A stretch of DNA of 64,000 bases from Undaria pinnatifida (taxonomy: Eukaryota > Sar > Phaeophyceae > Laminariales > Alariaceae): the NCBI GenBank assembly GCA_012845835.1, contig JABAKD010000011.1:10106381-10170380 (forward strand), in the 5' to 3' direction. A program made the translations under genes and the position numbers. Positions 12,433 to 24,572 of the stretch are shown here, piece after piece. Each line of letters opens with the position of its first letter. Position 1 is the first letter of the stretch. The notes beneath the pieces were generated by a model that was given only the letters and a program-made list of their open reading frames with translations, was not told where the DNA came from and did no database searches.

Positions 12433-15400
12433 TTAACGAGCCAAATCGTGCAATGTTGGTCTGACCGGCGAACGCTGCTGCTTCTTTTTCGTGCGCTCGT
12501 CCTCCACCATTTGCTGGTTGTGCGGCATCCTCGCCTTGAAGTGCCAGTCGAACACCCACAGCCACGCCACGCAAACCAAGAGGCACACCAGAAACGCCTC
12601 CCACACGCCCATGACGTCAACCATTGCTGACAGTGTTTGCGCGTGTGTATTTGTGCGCGAACGAAAGGGAGGGGGAGAGCAAACGACAAGGGAAGGGCGA
12701 GAGATAGAGGCACGGAAAGAAACAACAAGGATAGAGCCAGAGAAACGCATAAAGACGGAGAGAGAGCGAGAAGGGGGGGGAGGGTGCGTGAGGGAGAAAG
12801 CAACGGGTGAGGGGGGGGGAGGAGAGGGACAGAGTACAAGAGAAATATACAGAGAGAGGCAGAGCAGTAGAAAGGGAGAGGGTGAGGGAGTTGGGGAAGG
12901 GAGGGGTACGAACCTATAGAAAGAGGCGAAACAAAATCAGGGAGACAGATGGACTGGTTCAGAGGACGACGCAAAACAGATGCGCGGGAGTTCGACTTGT
13001 CTTCGTAATCAAGAAAACACGGCCGTCAACAGGTGTTACACTCTTAACACCAATACCACCACCTGCTCAACCACCACTGCCAGCAACTATCACCACAATC
13101 ACCTGCAAGTATCACCATTACCACCTGAACCACCACCAGCGCCACCCACTCAATCTCAACCACCACCCCTCCCCTCCTCCACCGCCTACCATTACCCCCT
13201 TATCTCCCTCCACCCTGTCCCCCGCCCTGACCCCCTTTCACCAGACCCCACCATCCGTACCCCCCCTCTCCCTCTCCTCTCCGCATCCAGTTGGTTCCTC
13301 CCCATCACAACCGTCGCCACCTCGACCACAACCGCACCCATCACGACCACCAACGCTGCCAACACCACCTATCACCACCACCCCCACCCCCCCCACCCCC
13401 TTTTGTACAAGTGGCTTTACTAGGATGCAGCTCACCCTTCATGCGACTCGCCGAACACCTCACGGCGCTTCGCGCTTGGTGCACGCAATGTCGATGCCTG
13501 CCTGCTCAGTGCAAACCCGATATGCCCCGTGCAGGAATAAGGGGTCTGCGGTCATACGAATACGGCTATGCGTGACACGAGTACAACCGCTCGCCACCTT
13601 CCACCCTGCTGTCCCTTCCATTTAACGGCCATCACCCCTTTGCCTTTCCCTGCTCTGTTCTGTGCGACCAGCTAGTCCCTTACCTACGACGATGGCGTTT
13701 TTTCCGCCCGATGCCGGCACGAAAAACATCATGGTTTTGTACGCGTAGGCCAGGGGTACGGGCGTCTGCAGACGAGGGTCCATCGCCCTCAGCAGCAGGA
13801 GGCCCACCCAGCTGTGGCCCAGGGCGTCTCCGATCAGAGCTGTCGCCCTCAATAACCTGTTTTGATCGATTGACTAGGTTAGGTGTAGTTTCGCTAGGTT
13901 TGGCCTGGTTTGGTTGGGTTTGTGGCTTGCTTTGGTATGGTACTGTATGGTATGGTATGGTACGATGATATGCATGATTTATGGTATGATATGGTATGGT
14001 GTGGTGTATGGCAAAATATCACATGGTATATACAGTGTGGTATCGTCTAGTACCGTGTGGCATTGCTGTATGGTATGGTAAACGGCATGGTGTATGGTAC
14101 GGTACGGTATGATGTGGTATTGTATGGTATGACGAGCTCACCAGAAGTTTGGGAACATGCGAGGGGCGAGGACGATGAAGACGATCGCGTTCCAGGCGAC
14201 GCACGACAGCAGCACCAGCATAAACGCCGCGTTGAACTTTTCGGGGATGCTCGCGAACCCGATGCTTCACGAAACAAAGATGAAAATCAAAAGGGGACAA
14301 GAGGAGACAAAATGAGGAAAGAGAAAGACATACATACAGAGGAAGGCATAGAGACACGGGAAGAAAAATACATACAAGAGAGAAAACAAATAAACTGAAC
14401 GAAAACACGGACAGCGATTGTAAAAAAAAATGACGTGAGACGCAACAGGGTGGAGTGACGCGTGAGACGGCGGAGCAAGTAAAAGGGGCCTAATGAAAAC
14501 AGAACAGCACAGAAAAAAAAGCATCGTTTCATTTTCGCGCGTGCAGCAGCATCCGGGTCACAAGTTAGACCAGTCTCTCCCCGCTTGGTACAACCGACCC
14601 CATCCTCCCCGTACCTCACGCCACAGCCGCACCCAGAAAACCCCCTCCAACTACTAATACAGTGGGGTCCCTCCATAGTGCTGGTTGGGGCAGTGGTGCC
14701 AGTAGATTTGCTTGGCACGGATGGGAATAATCTCTAGTAGTGGCAGTGTGCACATTAATGCCGGTTGCCGCTACAAGCTGGGCCGGCCAAGAAACCCATA
14801 ATCCGTCAGTCGGGCATATCTTTTGAACGACAGTGACCCACTGCAAACTGAGCATATCCTTGCAATCAGCTAGATGCGGTGGTCATTTTAAGCCCTCGAG
14901 CTTGAGAATCAGCGAAGTTGGCGCCGAAAAAAGTGTTTGCCACTCACGTTTCCTAGTTTGAGCTTTTTTTTTCATGATTTGTTTGTGTTGCTTTTTCTAA
15001 AATTGCTCGAAATACAAAGTGGATGGAATTGGCTTAATTTTTCTGGGCATGTACATCTTGGGACGAGGAGTACGGAGATATGCTTTCCATTTCATGGATA
15101 TTTTTTCATGGGTCATTTCCGTTCGAAAGATATGGAGGAATCCCTCAACTATATGTAAATTTGTATGCAGAGGCGCTCCGGTGGAAACTTGGCCATGCAC
15201 CTCTCAATTTTTTAAGCTAGGACCTGAAACTTTGACACGTGATTTGGACCAAGCTCACCAAAACAGTACTTGGCGAGCTCAAGAAAAAAAAAAAACTGCC
15301 GACATACGGCCTGCTAAAAGTTTTCCATGGTCATGAAATGGACGAAAAGTCAACGGATTTTCATTTTGTTTTTTGAGCTCGTCAAATAATGTCTCGGCGA

Positions 15401-18400
15401 GCCTGTTCTAAATTGCGTGTCAAAATTTCAGGTCCGAACTCGAAAAACCGAGCGGGGCACAGCGATATTGGTTTGTTTTGAGCGTCTTGCCCGCCCAGCT
15501 TGTATAGTGCCAGTTTTTTTGGGTGGCACATACCAGCACTACGGAGGGACCCTAGTGTACCCTTTGTTATAGTGCGTGTAGAAACAAAATAAAAACACCA
15601 TCCCAAAAGTGAGAAACGCAGTCGAGAACGACAACCCTTTTACCCTTTGTCACCCCCCCTCCCCCCTGCACTGCGGAGGTCCCTTGGTGAAAGGAGGGTA
15701 GGGGCACAAGCGTGCAAATAACTGCGTTGCAATCAACCAACCCTAACCGTTCAACTGCTGGAAACCAAATTCCGCACCTGTAAGTAAGTAATGTGTCGCA
15801 AAACAAGAGTTCTTTCTAAAAGACACTAGAAACACCGCGGTATGATACTTGGCAATGGCGGTAGCGGTCATGTGGTCGGGGTGCAGACAGGCCATGTCAT
15901 CCACGGGGGGATGGAGGGAAAGGGGAGGGGGGAGGGTACTCATTTGTTGCTTGTCTCAGTCGTTTGACCATTGACCACGCATCCCTTACGACACGGAGCA
16001 TCGTTCCTCCTCCTAATAGACACCTCAAACATTTGGGCGCTCATCATGCTTTTTCCATATATTACATAGAAACTATTTGCTCATCCCATCCCCTTCCTGT
16101 TTCGCCGTCTCTGACCATCTATCTCCTAGGATAGAGATCGTTTTCTCGCTACTCTCTAGTCTACCAAACGCTTCCATGTCACATCGTCTATTTTTCTCAT
16201 CTCCTCTACTAACACATCCCGTTCCTTCTTGTGGATGTTGGGGGGGGTTGACGCATCACGCACCCCCGCTGGCAACAACCAAGAGCGGAAGCATGCGCGA
16301 ACCAGGTATGGTAGCAGCAACAGCTTGGCGCTGTTAGAACAGTGCCCACGGGCGCTGTTAGAACAGTGCCCACGCCTCGGAGGGCGAACTACCGGCACTT
16401 GGATCTAACGTGGGGAAAAAACTGCGGTTCTAGAAGGGTAAATTAGTATCCCAACAGAAACCTTAACATAGCGAACGAATGGTACCTGCTGATGGCGGCC
16501 GTGGTCATGAGGTCAAGGCACAGGCCGCTCAGCCGGAAGAACCATTCGCTGTGGTAGCGGAAGGGGCTGGACCGTCGGATGACGCACATGAACAAGAGGG
16601 CGGTGCACATACTCAGCTGGAACAGCCGGAAGCCTGAACAAGTAATGAAGAACAAGGGGAGTTCCGAGAATTGAGGATTTCGGTCAGCAGGACAGGAGGG
16701 CGGCGAATATTCTCAGCTGGAACAGCCGGCAACCTGAACAAAACAAAACAAAAAACAATGAGTTTCCAACAATTAAGGTATTTCAGCCATTAGGATACAA
16801 GGGCGGTGCACATGCTCAGCGGGAACAGACGGAAACCTGAAAAAAAGAAAAGAAAAATGAAGCAACATTCAAAGGGATTCCAACAATGCAGGCGTTTCAG
16901 CCATTAGTACATGAGGGCGAACATTCTCAGATGGAGATGCCGAAAAACTGAACCAAGGAACAAAAAAAGCACAAGGGGTTTCCAAAAATTGAGTATCTTG
17001 AAAATTAGGACACGAGGGTGGCGCACGTTCTCAGTTGGAACACCCGGAAACCTGAAGGCAAAAAAAAGAAGCGGGTTGTTAATTCGTTGAGGGAGTTCCC
17101 GTCAGTAGGGAGTTTTTAATTCCGAATTCAGAGGTGCTAGCACATGCAGGGTTTCAACTAATTGACGGTTTCTACTCACTGACGGCTACGGGATCCTCCG
17201 CCCGTTCAGATTTTTTTTTTTTTCATTGATGACTTTCGTCCACCATGCGTTTAACTTCATAAAACGAACAAGCTAAAAAAAGCAAAAGCCTCCATATATC
17301 ACGGGCTCAATTTCATAAAACAAAAAAACAAAAAAAACTCAAAGCTCCCTCAAAGAGTAAGAACGGTGCTCTATCTCGAAAACGATGCCTGCCAGCTGGT
17401 CAAACGACTCAAGGCTTAAGGTGTCAAAACAACAAATGAGAACGCCCCCCGCCCCCCCCCCCCAACTCCTCCCCCAACCCTCATACCCTCATCCCTCCCA
17501 TCCCCCGACCAAACCTCCCACTCCATCAAAACTCGCCTGAAATAATATGGTGCTTGGCCGTGTACTCTAGGCTGTTCTCCAAGAAGCGAATAAACAGGTC
17601 CAGCAGCCACGCCGCCCCCACCGACACCGCGGGCAGCAGTAGGTGCGCCCCGAGTCCGGCCCGGTGAATCGCCAGCGTGGGCCCCCTATCGCGCTTAGCA
17701 ACCGCAGCCTCGGGAGCACCGGCCTCAATTATCCCCGCTGCGTTCCCGGCTCCTCGGCGGGGGTGAGCGTAAGGGGACAGCGAGCGGGCGCGGGTGTCGT
17801 CGGGGTCGGCTAGGCTACCGCGGCCGACGCGGTTGCTGCTGCTGCCGCCGCTGCTACCGCCGCGGCCATCTGTGTCCCCTAGACCTCCACCGATGGCGCC
17901 TCCGGCGCCTCCAACTCCATCCCTGCCGCCCCCCAGGCCACTTGAATTGGGGTTTGGGGGGGGGGGGTTGGGAGGTGGAGGGGGTAACGACGAGGGTATG
18001 CGGGAGGAGAAGGAGGGGGGAGGGGGGGCGGGGAAGAAAATGACAGCGAGCGCAGCAAAAAAGCAAAACGAAAACGACATGGGTAAGGACATTGACAACA
18101 ACAGCAGCAAAAAAGCACTGTAGCGAAAAATATCGCAAAAAAAAATACAACGACCGGGTTGCATGTACGACAAACAACAAAGTGACGCACCTGCCAATGA
18201 GCCATCCACATCTCCCCCTTCCCCTGTCGAAGTGCTCCCTGTGCTGCCCTCCATCAGCGCCTCCGCTGGCGCCGTCTATCAGACCCTCCCCGACACCACC
18301 CGCCTCGTCGTTGCCTACAAGCGAGTAGCCCCTGCTCCGAGAGTTGGGGGCAGCGAAGGAAGACATGGCAAGGGGGTTTGGGTGGTAGTGGTGATTGTGG

Positions 18401-21400
18401 TGCCCGTGGTGGTGTTGGTATAGTCGGTGATGGTGTTGGTGTTGGTGATGGTGGTGGGTGGTGACAAAGTGGTGTTGGTAAGGGTGGATGCGACAGGGGT
18501 GGTGGTTTGGGCAATTGCGGCGGGCGGATACAGCACACAGCACCCTACAGTACAACACAGTACACAGAACAGTAACAGCACACTACGCTACACTATGTCC
18601 ATAGCTACCACGCATTTCGCCTTCAGCCTCCGCTCCCCCTCCCCCTCCCTGGTCCCAAAACGCAATTTCCCTTCATCTTATAACACGTACCTCGATCCGG
18701 TCTGACCGCGCCCCACCATGTGCATCGTCATCAGAATAACGCCTCCAAGTATGGAAATGAGCAAACCCAGAGAATCAGCTAAGCGGACGACCTGAACGAA
18801 ACACGCAAAGAGATAGAGAAAGAGAAGACACCGGGGGAACGTGGTGAGCCATCGTGTGAAAAACGCCAGAGACAAATGCCACGAGAGGGGTACAGTAGTT
18901 GATTCCTTCTAAGGGACCGTGGGATAAGTTAAAACGGTATACAAAGGACCTCAGACTTCTCCGCGCCGTCTTTCCCCACTTTAGCACGCATGCCTGTTCT
19001 GGGCAATAGCAGTTGGATCTAGAGTAGGACGGCAGTTTGAGTTAGAAACGGGTTACAAGGGGCCTTGTCTCTTATAGCGGACGCAACGCTCAAAAAATAA
19101 AAGGACCGCCACTCAGTCTCCCGCTAGAAAACCGCCACATATAGACCGCTAGAAACCTTAACAGGGGTCTGATTTGTAAAGGGGCATCGGCACACAAGGG
19201 ATCCTGCCGCCCCAATGCACTAAAGTCCCTTAAAAGGGGTGACCTACTGTAGGACATTTTGACCAAATCATTTCCGAGTGAGGGGAGCTATATCAATAAT
19301 ATACTTGGTAACAGGTATCAATCATCAACCAAAGAGCCACACACTATGGCTGGAATTCCGTTTGATGTTCATTGATGGACTAACCAATGACTTCGTCTGC
19401 ACTGGTCGGACTTGCCGGGTTACTTGCGCGGTGGCTAATTGTTTTTCCTTCCGGTTTTACCAAACCTTTGTCCCCCTTGCGACACCCCCGGGATTTCAAA
19501 TCCAACCACATCCCGAAGGGGAAGCTTGAATTCGCGATCATACCTGGGCCACACGCGCGATCGGAGTATCGCAAGACAGCTTGAAAAAGAGAGTTCCGAC
19601 AAAATCCTCGATTTCACAGCTGTAGGCTGTAGAGTGCATTCTGACATTTTTTACAAAAAATCGGCCCGTGGGATTGTTCACTGGAATTTGCACTTTCAGT
19701 CTTCTCGAGATTCGCTTTTCGGGGGAGGCATAGAACAGGGCTCTTTAACCTTTTTAGGAGTTGATTATATCTTGGTTATAGTATACTATCTTGATTATAG
19801 TTATAGTATACAGACCAAAGAACGACGAGCGCGATGTACTCAAGCGCTTAGGAAAAGCTTGAGGCAACCCGAGTATCGGCATGCCCCAAGCTTGCCTCAC
19901 AGCTTCCTGCGTTGCAGTTGGAACACATTGGCTACACCACGAGCAGCTCGGGTTGCTTCACGTGGTCGATGCTGTAACCGTCTGTTGTTTCCAATTTTTT
20001 TTTTCCTCAAAGTCCCAAAGGGGTTAAGCGAGGAGCCGCAAAAAAAATGGGTTTGCCCCTATCTCAAGATTTCTCGAGCAAGCATGAGAAGCGGCAGGTG
20101 GGCGTGGGGGTGGAGAGGCGTCCACGGGGAAGTACAGATGTGAACGATGATAATGTATGGGGGTCGTGTATGCCACGCCTCTTTGCTATATCAGAGCAGA
20201 GTACCTGTAGCTGCACACAGGCTTTAAATCCAAGTTGTGCTTCATTTTCCGAGATCAATGTTATTTTCTACTATCGGGTATGCTCTTATGCTGTTTTAAT
20301 TTTCGCCCAGTTATGCCCTTTGTGCTCCACAAAACGTCCACTTATGCTTCCTTTTAAAGAAGAAAAAAACCGATTGCGCCACTGTGTGATCCTTTAACAA
20401 GGCACAAGTATGCCGAAAGAAGCGCGACCACAATGGATGAAAGCCTAGCTGTAAAGTATCAACAGCGACAGCGGCAGTGGTCGAAGGTTCCGCAAAACGA
20501 CCACCAGCCAGCGAGGCTCTCTCGACTAACCTCCTCCGCCCAGTCTCCGGCGATCTCTTTCGACGAGAACGACATTACATCCCGCCCGGTCTCCAGCCCC
20601 ATCGTTACCAGCGCGCCCAGAAAAATCGACACGTCGGGGTTTCCAAGTCGGATGATGCCGACCGTCAGTAGGGCCACGCAGGACTGCCCCCAGATGAGTA
20701 CCTGGCTGTACACCAGCATGGGAAGGGCCTCGTGCCATATGGAGGCCACCACCGCGCGGGTACGGGGGACGTAGGTGCCGGCGCTGGCGAAGCCGAGGGT
20801 GAGCGCGGCGAAGGTGAAGTTGATCATCAGTACCACCACCTGCAGGGGGAACGAGGGAATTCGAAACGGGCGTGTGAGAGAGAAAAGGAGGGAGGGAGAG
20901 AGGAAGGGAGGGAGGGAGGGATTTGCAAGCGTAAGGAAAAAGTTTGAGAAAGAATAAATTCGTCGAAGAGGACAGGGGGTGGGGAAGGAGGGAGTTGAAC
21001 GAAGGATAAGAGGGGGAGTTGGAGGCAGAGCAACAGTGTTGAGAGAGGGGGGGTGGGGTTGTAGATACAAGGAAGAAGGGATACAGGCAGAAAAACGGAG
21101 GACACACAACCACTCGAGCACTCCGAAACCCGAATCGCACCTCGCTCAAGCTCTGGTCCAGCGAAGACTTCACCCCCGGGGACATGAACCCCTTGAACAT
21201 GCGATACACCACGCAGCCCAGCACGCCGGAGATGACAGACGGCGGAACCACCGCCCTCCTCAAAAACGCCAACTTGTGCCAGTGAAACCCAACGAACTTT
21301 CCTACGCCGACCAGCATGGCCAGCGCGCCGAAGGTAGCCACGCCCCGGTAGCGGAGGGCCCAGGCGCCGAGTGTTTCATCGTCGTCACCCGACCCTGTTT

Positions 21401-21407
21401 CCACCAT
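12433..21407 (-). CDS. GltS-type sodium/glutamate symporter, nine exons
   Basis: Minus-strand exons: 21407-21141, 20839-20531, 18791-18691, 18331-18191, 17940-17537, 16633-16486, 14264-14142, 13847-13684 and 12626-12433. The coding sum is 1851 nt (616 residues plus TAA), and every junction is phase-consistent. The ATG at 21407 follows an in-frame TAA by 9 nt. GltS carriers import glutamate with Na+ across a membrane. Family signatures: VVPPSVISGVLG (about 53-64), LPMLVYSQVLIWGQ (about 127-140), LGALVTMGL (about 163-171), LSGLCLDLMTTAAIS near 443-457, AWNAIVFIVLAPRMFPNFW near 480-498, and GLLLLRAMDP with TPVPLAYAYK near 514-533. About 11 hydrophobic segments are visible. Oddities: a Gly/Ser-rich loop at about 227-375, longer than in bacterial homologues; a GLETGRD sequence where bacterial GltS has GGHG; and a GC-AG intron after residue 407. 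Substrate and membrane are unknown. Confidence 0.9.
13435..13575 (-). repeat. Dispersed repeat R2, copy in last symporter intron
   Basis: Shares CATGCGACTCGcC.AACACC, a GCGCTTGG.TCA.GC block and CCTGCCTG.TC.GTG with 21840-22025. Part of the same sequence lies inverted at about 7455-7530. Function unknown. Confidence 0.6.
13900..14135. repeat. Intronic TATGG-type low-complexity tract
   Basis: Irregular repeats of TATGG, GGTATGGTAC and GTGTGG fill the symporter intron right up to the donor of exon 7 (exon edge 14142). Confidence 0.8.
14650..14800. repeat. Dispersed repeat, copy 2 of 3
   Basis: Contains TTGCTTGGCACGGATGGGAA and AGTAGTGGCAGTGTG blocks in the same order as at 3370 and 56800. It lies in a symporter intron. 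Confidence 0.55.
15200..15460. mobile_element. Foldback element in symporter intron
   Basis: Left arm about 15208-15285 (AGGACCTGAAACTTTGACACG ... GGCGAGCTCAAG) is the imperfect inverse of right arm about 15372-15446 (GAGCTCGTCAAATAATG ... TGTCAAAATTTCAGGTCC). The spacer is about 85 bp. Non-coding; probably a MITE relic. Confidence 0.65.
15835..15905 (-). pseudogene. Partial copy of the donor end of symporter exon 6
   Basis: On the minus strand the translation runs DHMTATAIAKYH, matching the true exon end DLMTTAAISRYH (16486 side), with the nucleotide pattern CAATGGCGGTAGCGGTCATG against GATGGCGGCCGTGGTCATG. The donor GT is lost. It appears to be a degenerate duplicate of about 45-60 bp placed downstream of the real exon. 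Confidence 0.55.
16320..16375. repeat. 26-bp tandem duplication
   Basis: GCGCTGTTAGAACAGTGCCC occurs twice head to tail. It lies within a symporter intron. Confidence 0.85.
16590..17065 (-). repeat. Tandem array of copies of the acceptor end of symporter exon 6
   Basis: Five units about 100-115 bp apart (near 16605, 16700, 16805, 16920 and 17030) each carry the motif CTCAGcTGGAACAgCCGGaA.CCTGAA. On the minus strand this is a 3' splice site followed by the first codons of exon 6 (exon start 16633). Only the first unit continues into the complete exon. The others degenerate after about 40 bp and lie in the upstream intron, creating four decoy acceptors. Confidence 0.75.
17531..17536 (-). promoter_or_regulatory. 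Non-canonical GC 5' splice site (GC-AG intron)
   Basis: The exon 17940-17537 ends CAG and the intron opens gcgagt, a good match to the GC-donor consensus. It leaves one base that joins the acceptor at 16633 to make a Gly codon, giving HHIISGFRLF, which fits the family. No in-phase GT donor is available in the last part of this exon. Confidence 0.75.
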
Positions 21408-21839
21408 GAAGACGCCTTATGTTGATGCTGCTGATGCTGTTTGTTGTTGGTGGTGGTGATGGTGGTGGTTGTGTCGGTGTCGCTACGGAGACAGGCAAGC
21501 AAGGAAGGGCGGAGGGAAAAGACGAAGGAGGGAAGAAAGGAAGGAAGGAAGGAAGGAAAGAAGGGGGGGCGACGACAGCGGGATCAGCTCCTTGATGAGC
21601 CCTTCTCCAGCTGCTGTGGCTGCTGTGCACCTACTACGCTACCGACTCATTGAGACAGTTCAGACACTTCGGGAACCCCGAGATAGCCAAAACAAAAGAG
21701 AGGATACATCACTTAATCTAATGCAACCAAATATGAGTCTTAAGTGAGCGCGCAACAGCAGTACGAGTAAGGTCATGCTGCACCCGTCATACACCTCCTT
21801 CCAGTGTCGTTCACACACTAATACAATCAACCCCCAACC

Positions 21840-22025
21840 AATCATGCGACTCGTCAAACACCCCACGGCGCCTCGCGCTGGGTTCATGCGATGTCTGCCT
21901 GGTCGGTGAAAAACCGACGTGCTCCGTGCCGGCATTGTAAGGATGCGAGGGTCTAATAGCTACTAATAGCTACTAGCTACTATGCCATATGGTCATACGA
22001 CTACGGCTATCCACGAAAAGAGTAC
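21840..22025 (-). repeat. Dispersed repeat R2, longest copy
   Basis: Carries CATGCGACTCGTCAAACACC, GCGATGTCTGCCTGG, CCGTGCCGGCA and GGTCATACGACTACGGCTAT. The same blocks lie at 13435-13575 and, inverted, at about 7455-7530. Confidence 0.6.
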
Positions 22026-23949
22026 TCCCCCCCCCCCCCAACTAGGCGGTGCCGATGCTATGATATATTATATATATACATTATAATACCATTGTCCTTT
22101 TTAGTCCTGACTTTTCCCCTCCCTAATGGGTAAATACTGTACACCAGGTTGTGCACCAGGTAGGCTCTCATCGAGTCAGAAATAAGATACACTGTCCACC
22201 AGGTAGGTTCTCATCGAGTCAGAAACACGCGCTGCGCTTGGTTCCTTAGCATTGGCTGGCTGACCGATTTGTCCCTGGCTGACCGATTTGTCCCCATAGA
22301 CTCCACAGACTCCTTACATTCATCCTACGGTAGACGTGCCCTTCTTCTTTTTTCTGTTGTGAACCTCCTCACTTGAGGAGGTCCATACATAATACAACAT
22401 CATACCTCATACCTCATGCCTCATACAACATCATGCCTCATACCTCATACTCGTACATCATACATCATACATCATACCTCACCCCTCCATCACACTAACA
22501 CAAAATGCCGAAAAAAAAAAAAAGTGCACCCCTATGAACAACCCCATGGCCTATACTAGGTATACAACGAACGTAATAATACTGCACCACAATAATGATT
22601 ATATTCCGACGATATTGGGTAAAGGACGGTTAAGGTGCCCGTCATCCCGTCATTCAGAAAACATTCTAGACCAAAAGTCCAAAAAAAGTGCTATTAATAA
22701 CGTTATCGCAGCACGCGTCCTACATCTTGTCGACGGCTCTTCTGTTCCGACAGTACAGAATGAAAGGGTGGAGACGCTCCCACGGGGGCGCCTCCGCCGC
22801 GTCGGCAAAATAAGCCATGGAGCAGTCGTGATAACATATCGTGCACGTCAACATTTTCTCCGGCGATAAAGGAGAACTATCTACGTTTACATTCGTGTGG
22901 GATATATCCTTAACTTCCTCTGAACTAATGGGGATATTCTGTATTCCACTGAAGACTTTTTTATGTTACGTTGTGGGGTGGGTGGGTGGGTAGGTTGATG
23001 GGTGGGTGTGTGGGTGGGTGGAGTATCAATTCATCTTCTTATTTCTTTCTTTGTTCAAAGAAGGAGCAAGGCGTGCCAACCGATCTCTCTGGCACCTCAG
23101 AACGCTCCGTAGTAATGCTTTCCCTCAAGACGGGGTTAGGGGATTGATTTAATCATTTCTCCATCTCCGTCTTCGACGATCCTATTTATATCTACTCCGG
23201 GGGGGTACAATTCAGAGAGCTCGACTTGAGAGAAAACATTAAGAGAGGCCACATGGCTTGTCTCGGGCATTCTGAAAGCTACCTGGTACACACTAGCTGG
23301 CATCAATTCTGATTCAACACAAAGTACCGGTTTAAGATAGGTTTACTTGGCTTGACACACCCCTATCCTATATCGTAGCCCCCCCTGTAATATCATAACA
23401 GATGTTTGCTGGCCACCGGGCTCTCTCGCGAGAGAGGCATTGCGGTCGTTTGAGACATTGGTGAAATGCGCGAATGCTTCACGCTTCCTGCTTAGGGGAG
23501 TACAGGAAGAAACACGTCCATGCTCACGTGTGAATGGTGTGCTGGTGCTGGCTGCAGCAGTAATTTCGTGTTTGGCGCTGCTGTATTGTTGTACTTGGCG
23601 CGCGACCAGAGCAGAAGATGAGGGGTGGGCCTGTGGGCTATGACAGGAACGACCATTTTCCTTAAATCCATACGAAGGCCTTAGGGCTGGGCATATAGAG
23701 ATAATATCCATAGGACAAACGACCAGCCGGTGTATCACGCAGCTTGCAAAGATGAGTATCGATAAATGTATCGAACTCACAGCTGACGTTTAGAAGAGCT
23801 TGTTACAACAATACAAGAGCAAGGATTCAAGGTAGAAGATATGAGACCGAGCTTTCGATGCTACCCCTTGTTCGCGTGGTCATCCCTCATATCATACCTT
23901 GCCTACATTTTTTTCTGTAATCATCACTTTTGCCGTCCAGGTCAATCCG

Positions 23950-24295
23950 TAAGAGGTTTTACCATCAGCGGCCTTCTGGACAAGCCGTCACAGGCGTCTT
24001 CCCTTCCGCGCGGTACACGCCTTCATGTTTATCGCGCATAGGGTTCAGCATTCAGCATTCCCACTTTACAGCTGTTCGTGCTCGTCGATTTGCATCGAAT
24101 TTCGCCAACTCACGCTCTTGCGCTTTCGGATTGTCGACGACGAATGAGTCCCTTGTGCGATTCGAACCCACGATCTCGACCTCAATAATAGAGGTAGAAC
24201 CCTGCGGGTACCCGCCAGAAACGGGTACCCGCCAAAAAAAAAAATGGAGCCCGGACCCTGCTCTACCCGCTGAGTAATGCCATTTTGACGGGTAC
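23950..24295 (-). mobile_element. Diverged tRNA-derived SINE with an insert between the A and B boxes
   Basis: On the minus strand an A-box region (CTCAGCGGGTAGAGC, about 24265-24280) and a B-box (GTGGGTTCGAATCGC, about 24160) flank an insert of about 80 bp containing two GGCGGGTACCCG units. The body shares GAGCGTGAGTTGGC, TATGCGCGATAAACATGAAG and CCTGTGACGGCTTGTCC with the main SINE family, but the tRNA head is different. Confidence 0.65.
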
Positions 24296-24572
24296 CCGGC
24301 ACCCGGCGAGTACCCGTCAGGCACCCGGCTTTTGATTTGGACTTTTTCCTCCGTCTCAGTGCCACGATACTATTGATTTTTTTAGCGTAAGATAACATGC
24401 GTACTACTGCTGCTCTACAACCGAAACGGCCCTTATAGTTTTGAGTGTTGCTGCGATACATAAGCCGCCTATACTTACTTTCTCTTGTATTGCTCCGTCA
24501 TTGTGCGGGCGTGTCATTATCGGTTTGAATGCGTGAAGAAATATGCACTATGGGGGCGATGGTTCACCGTCT

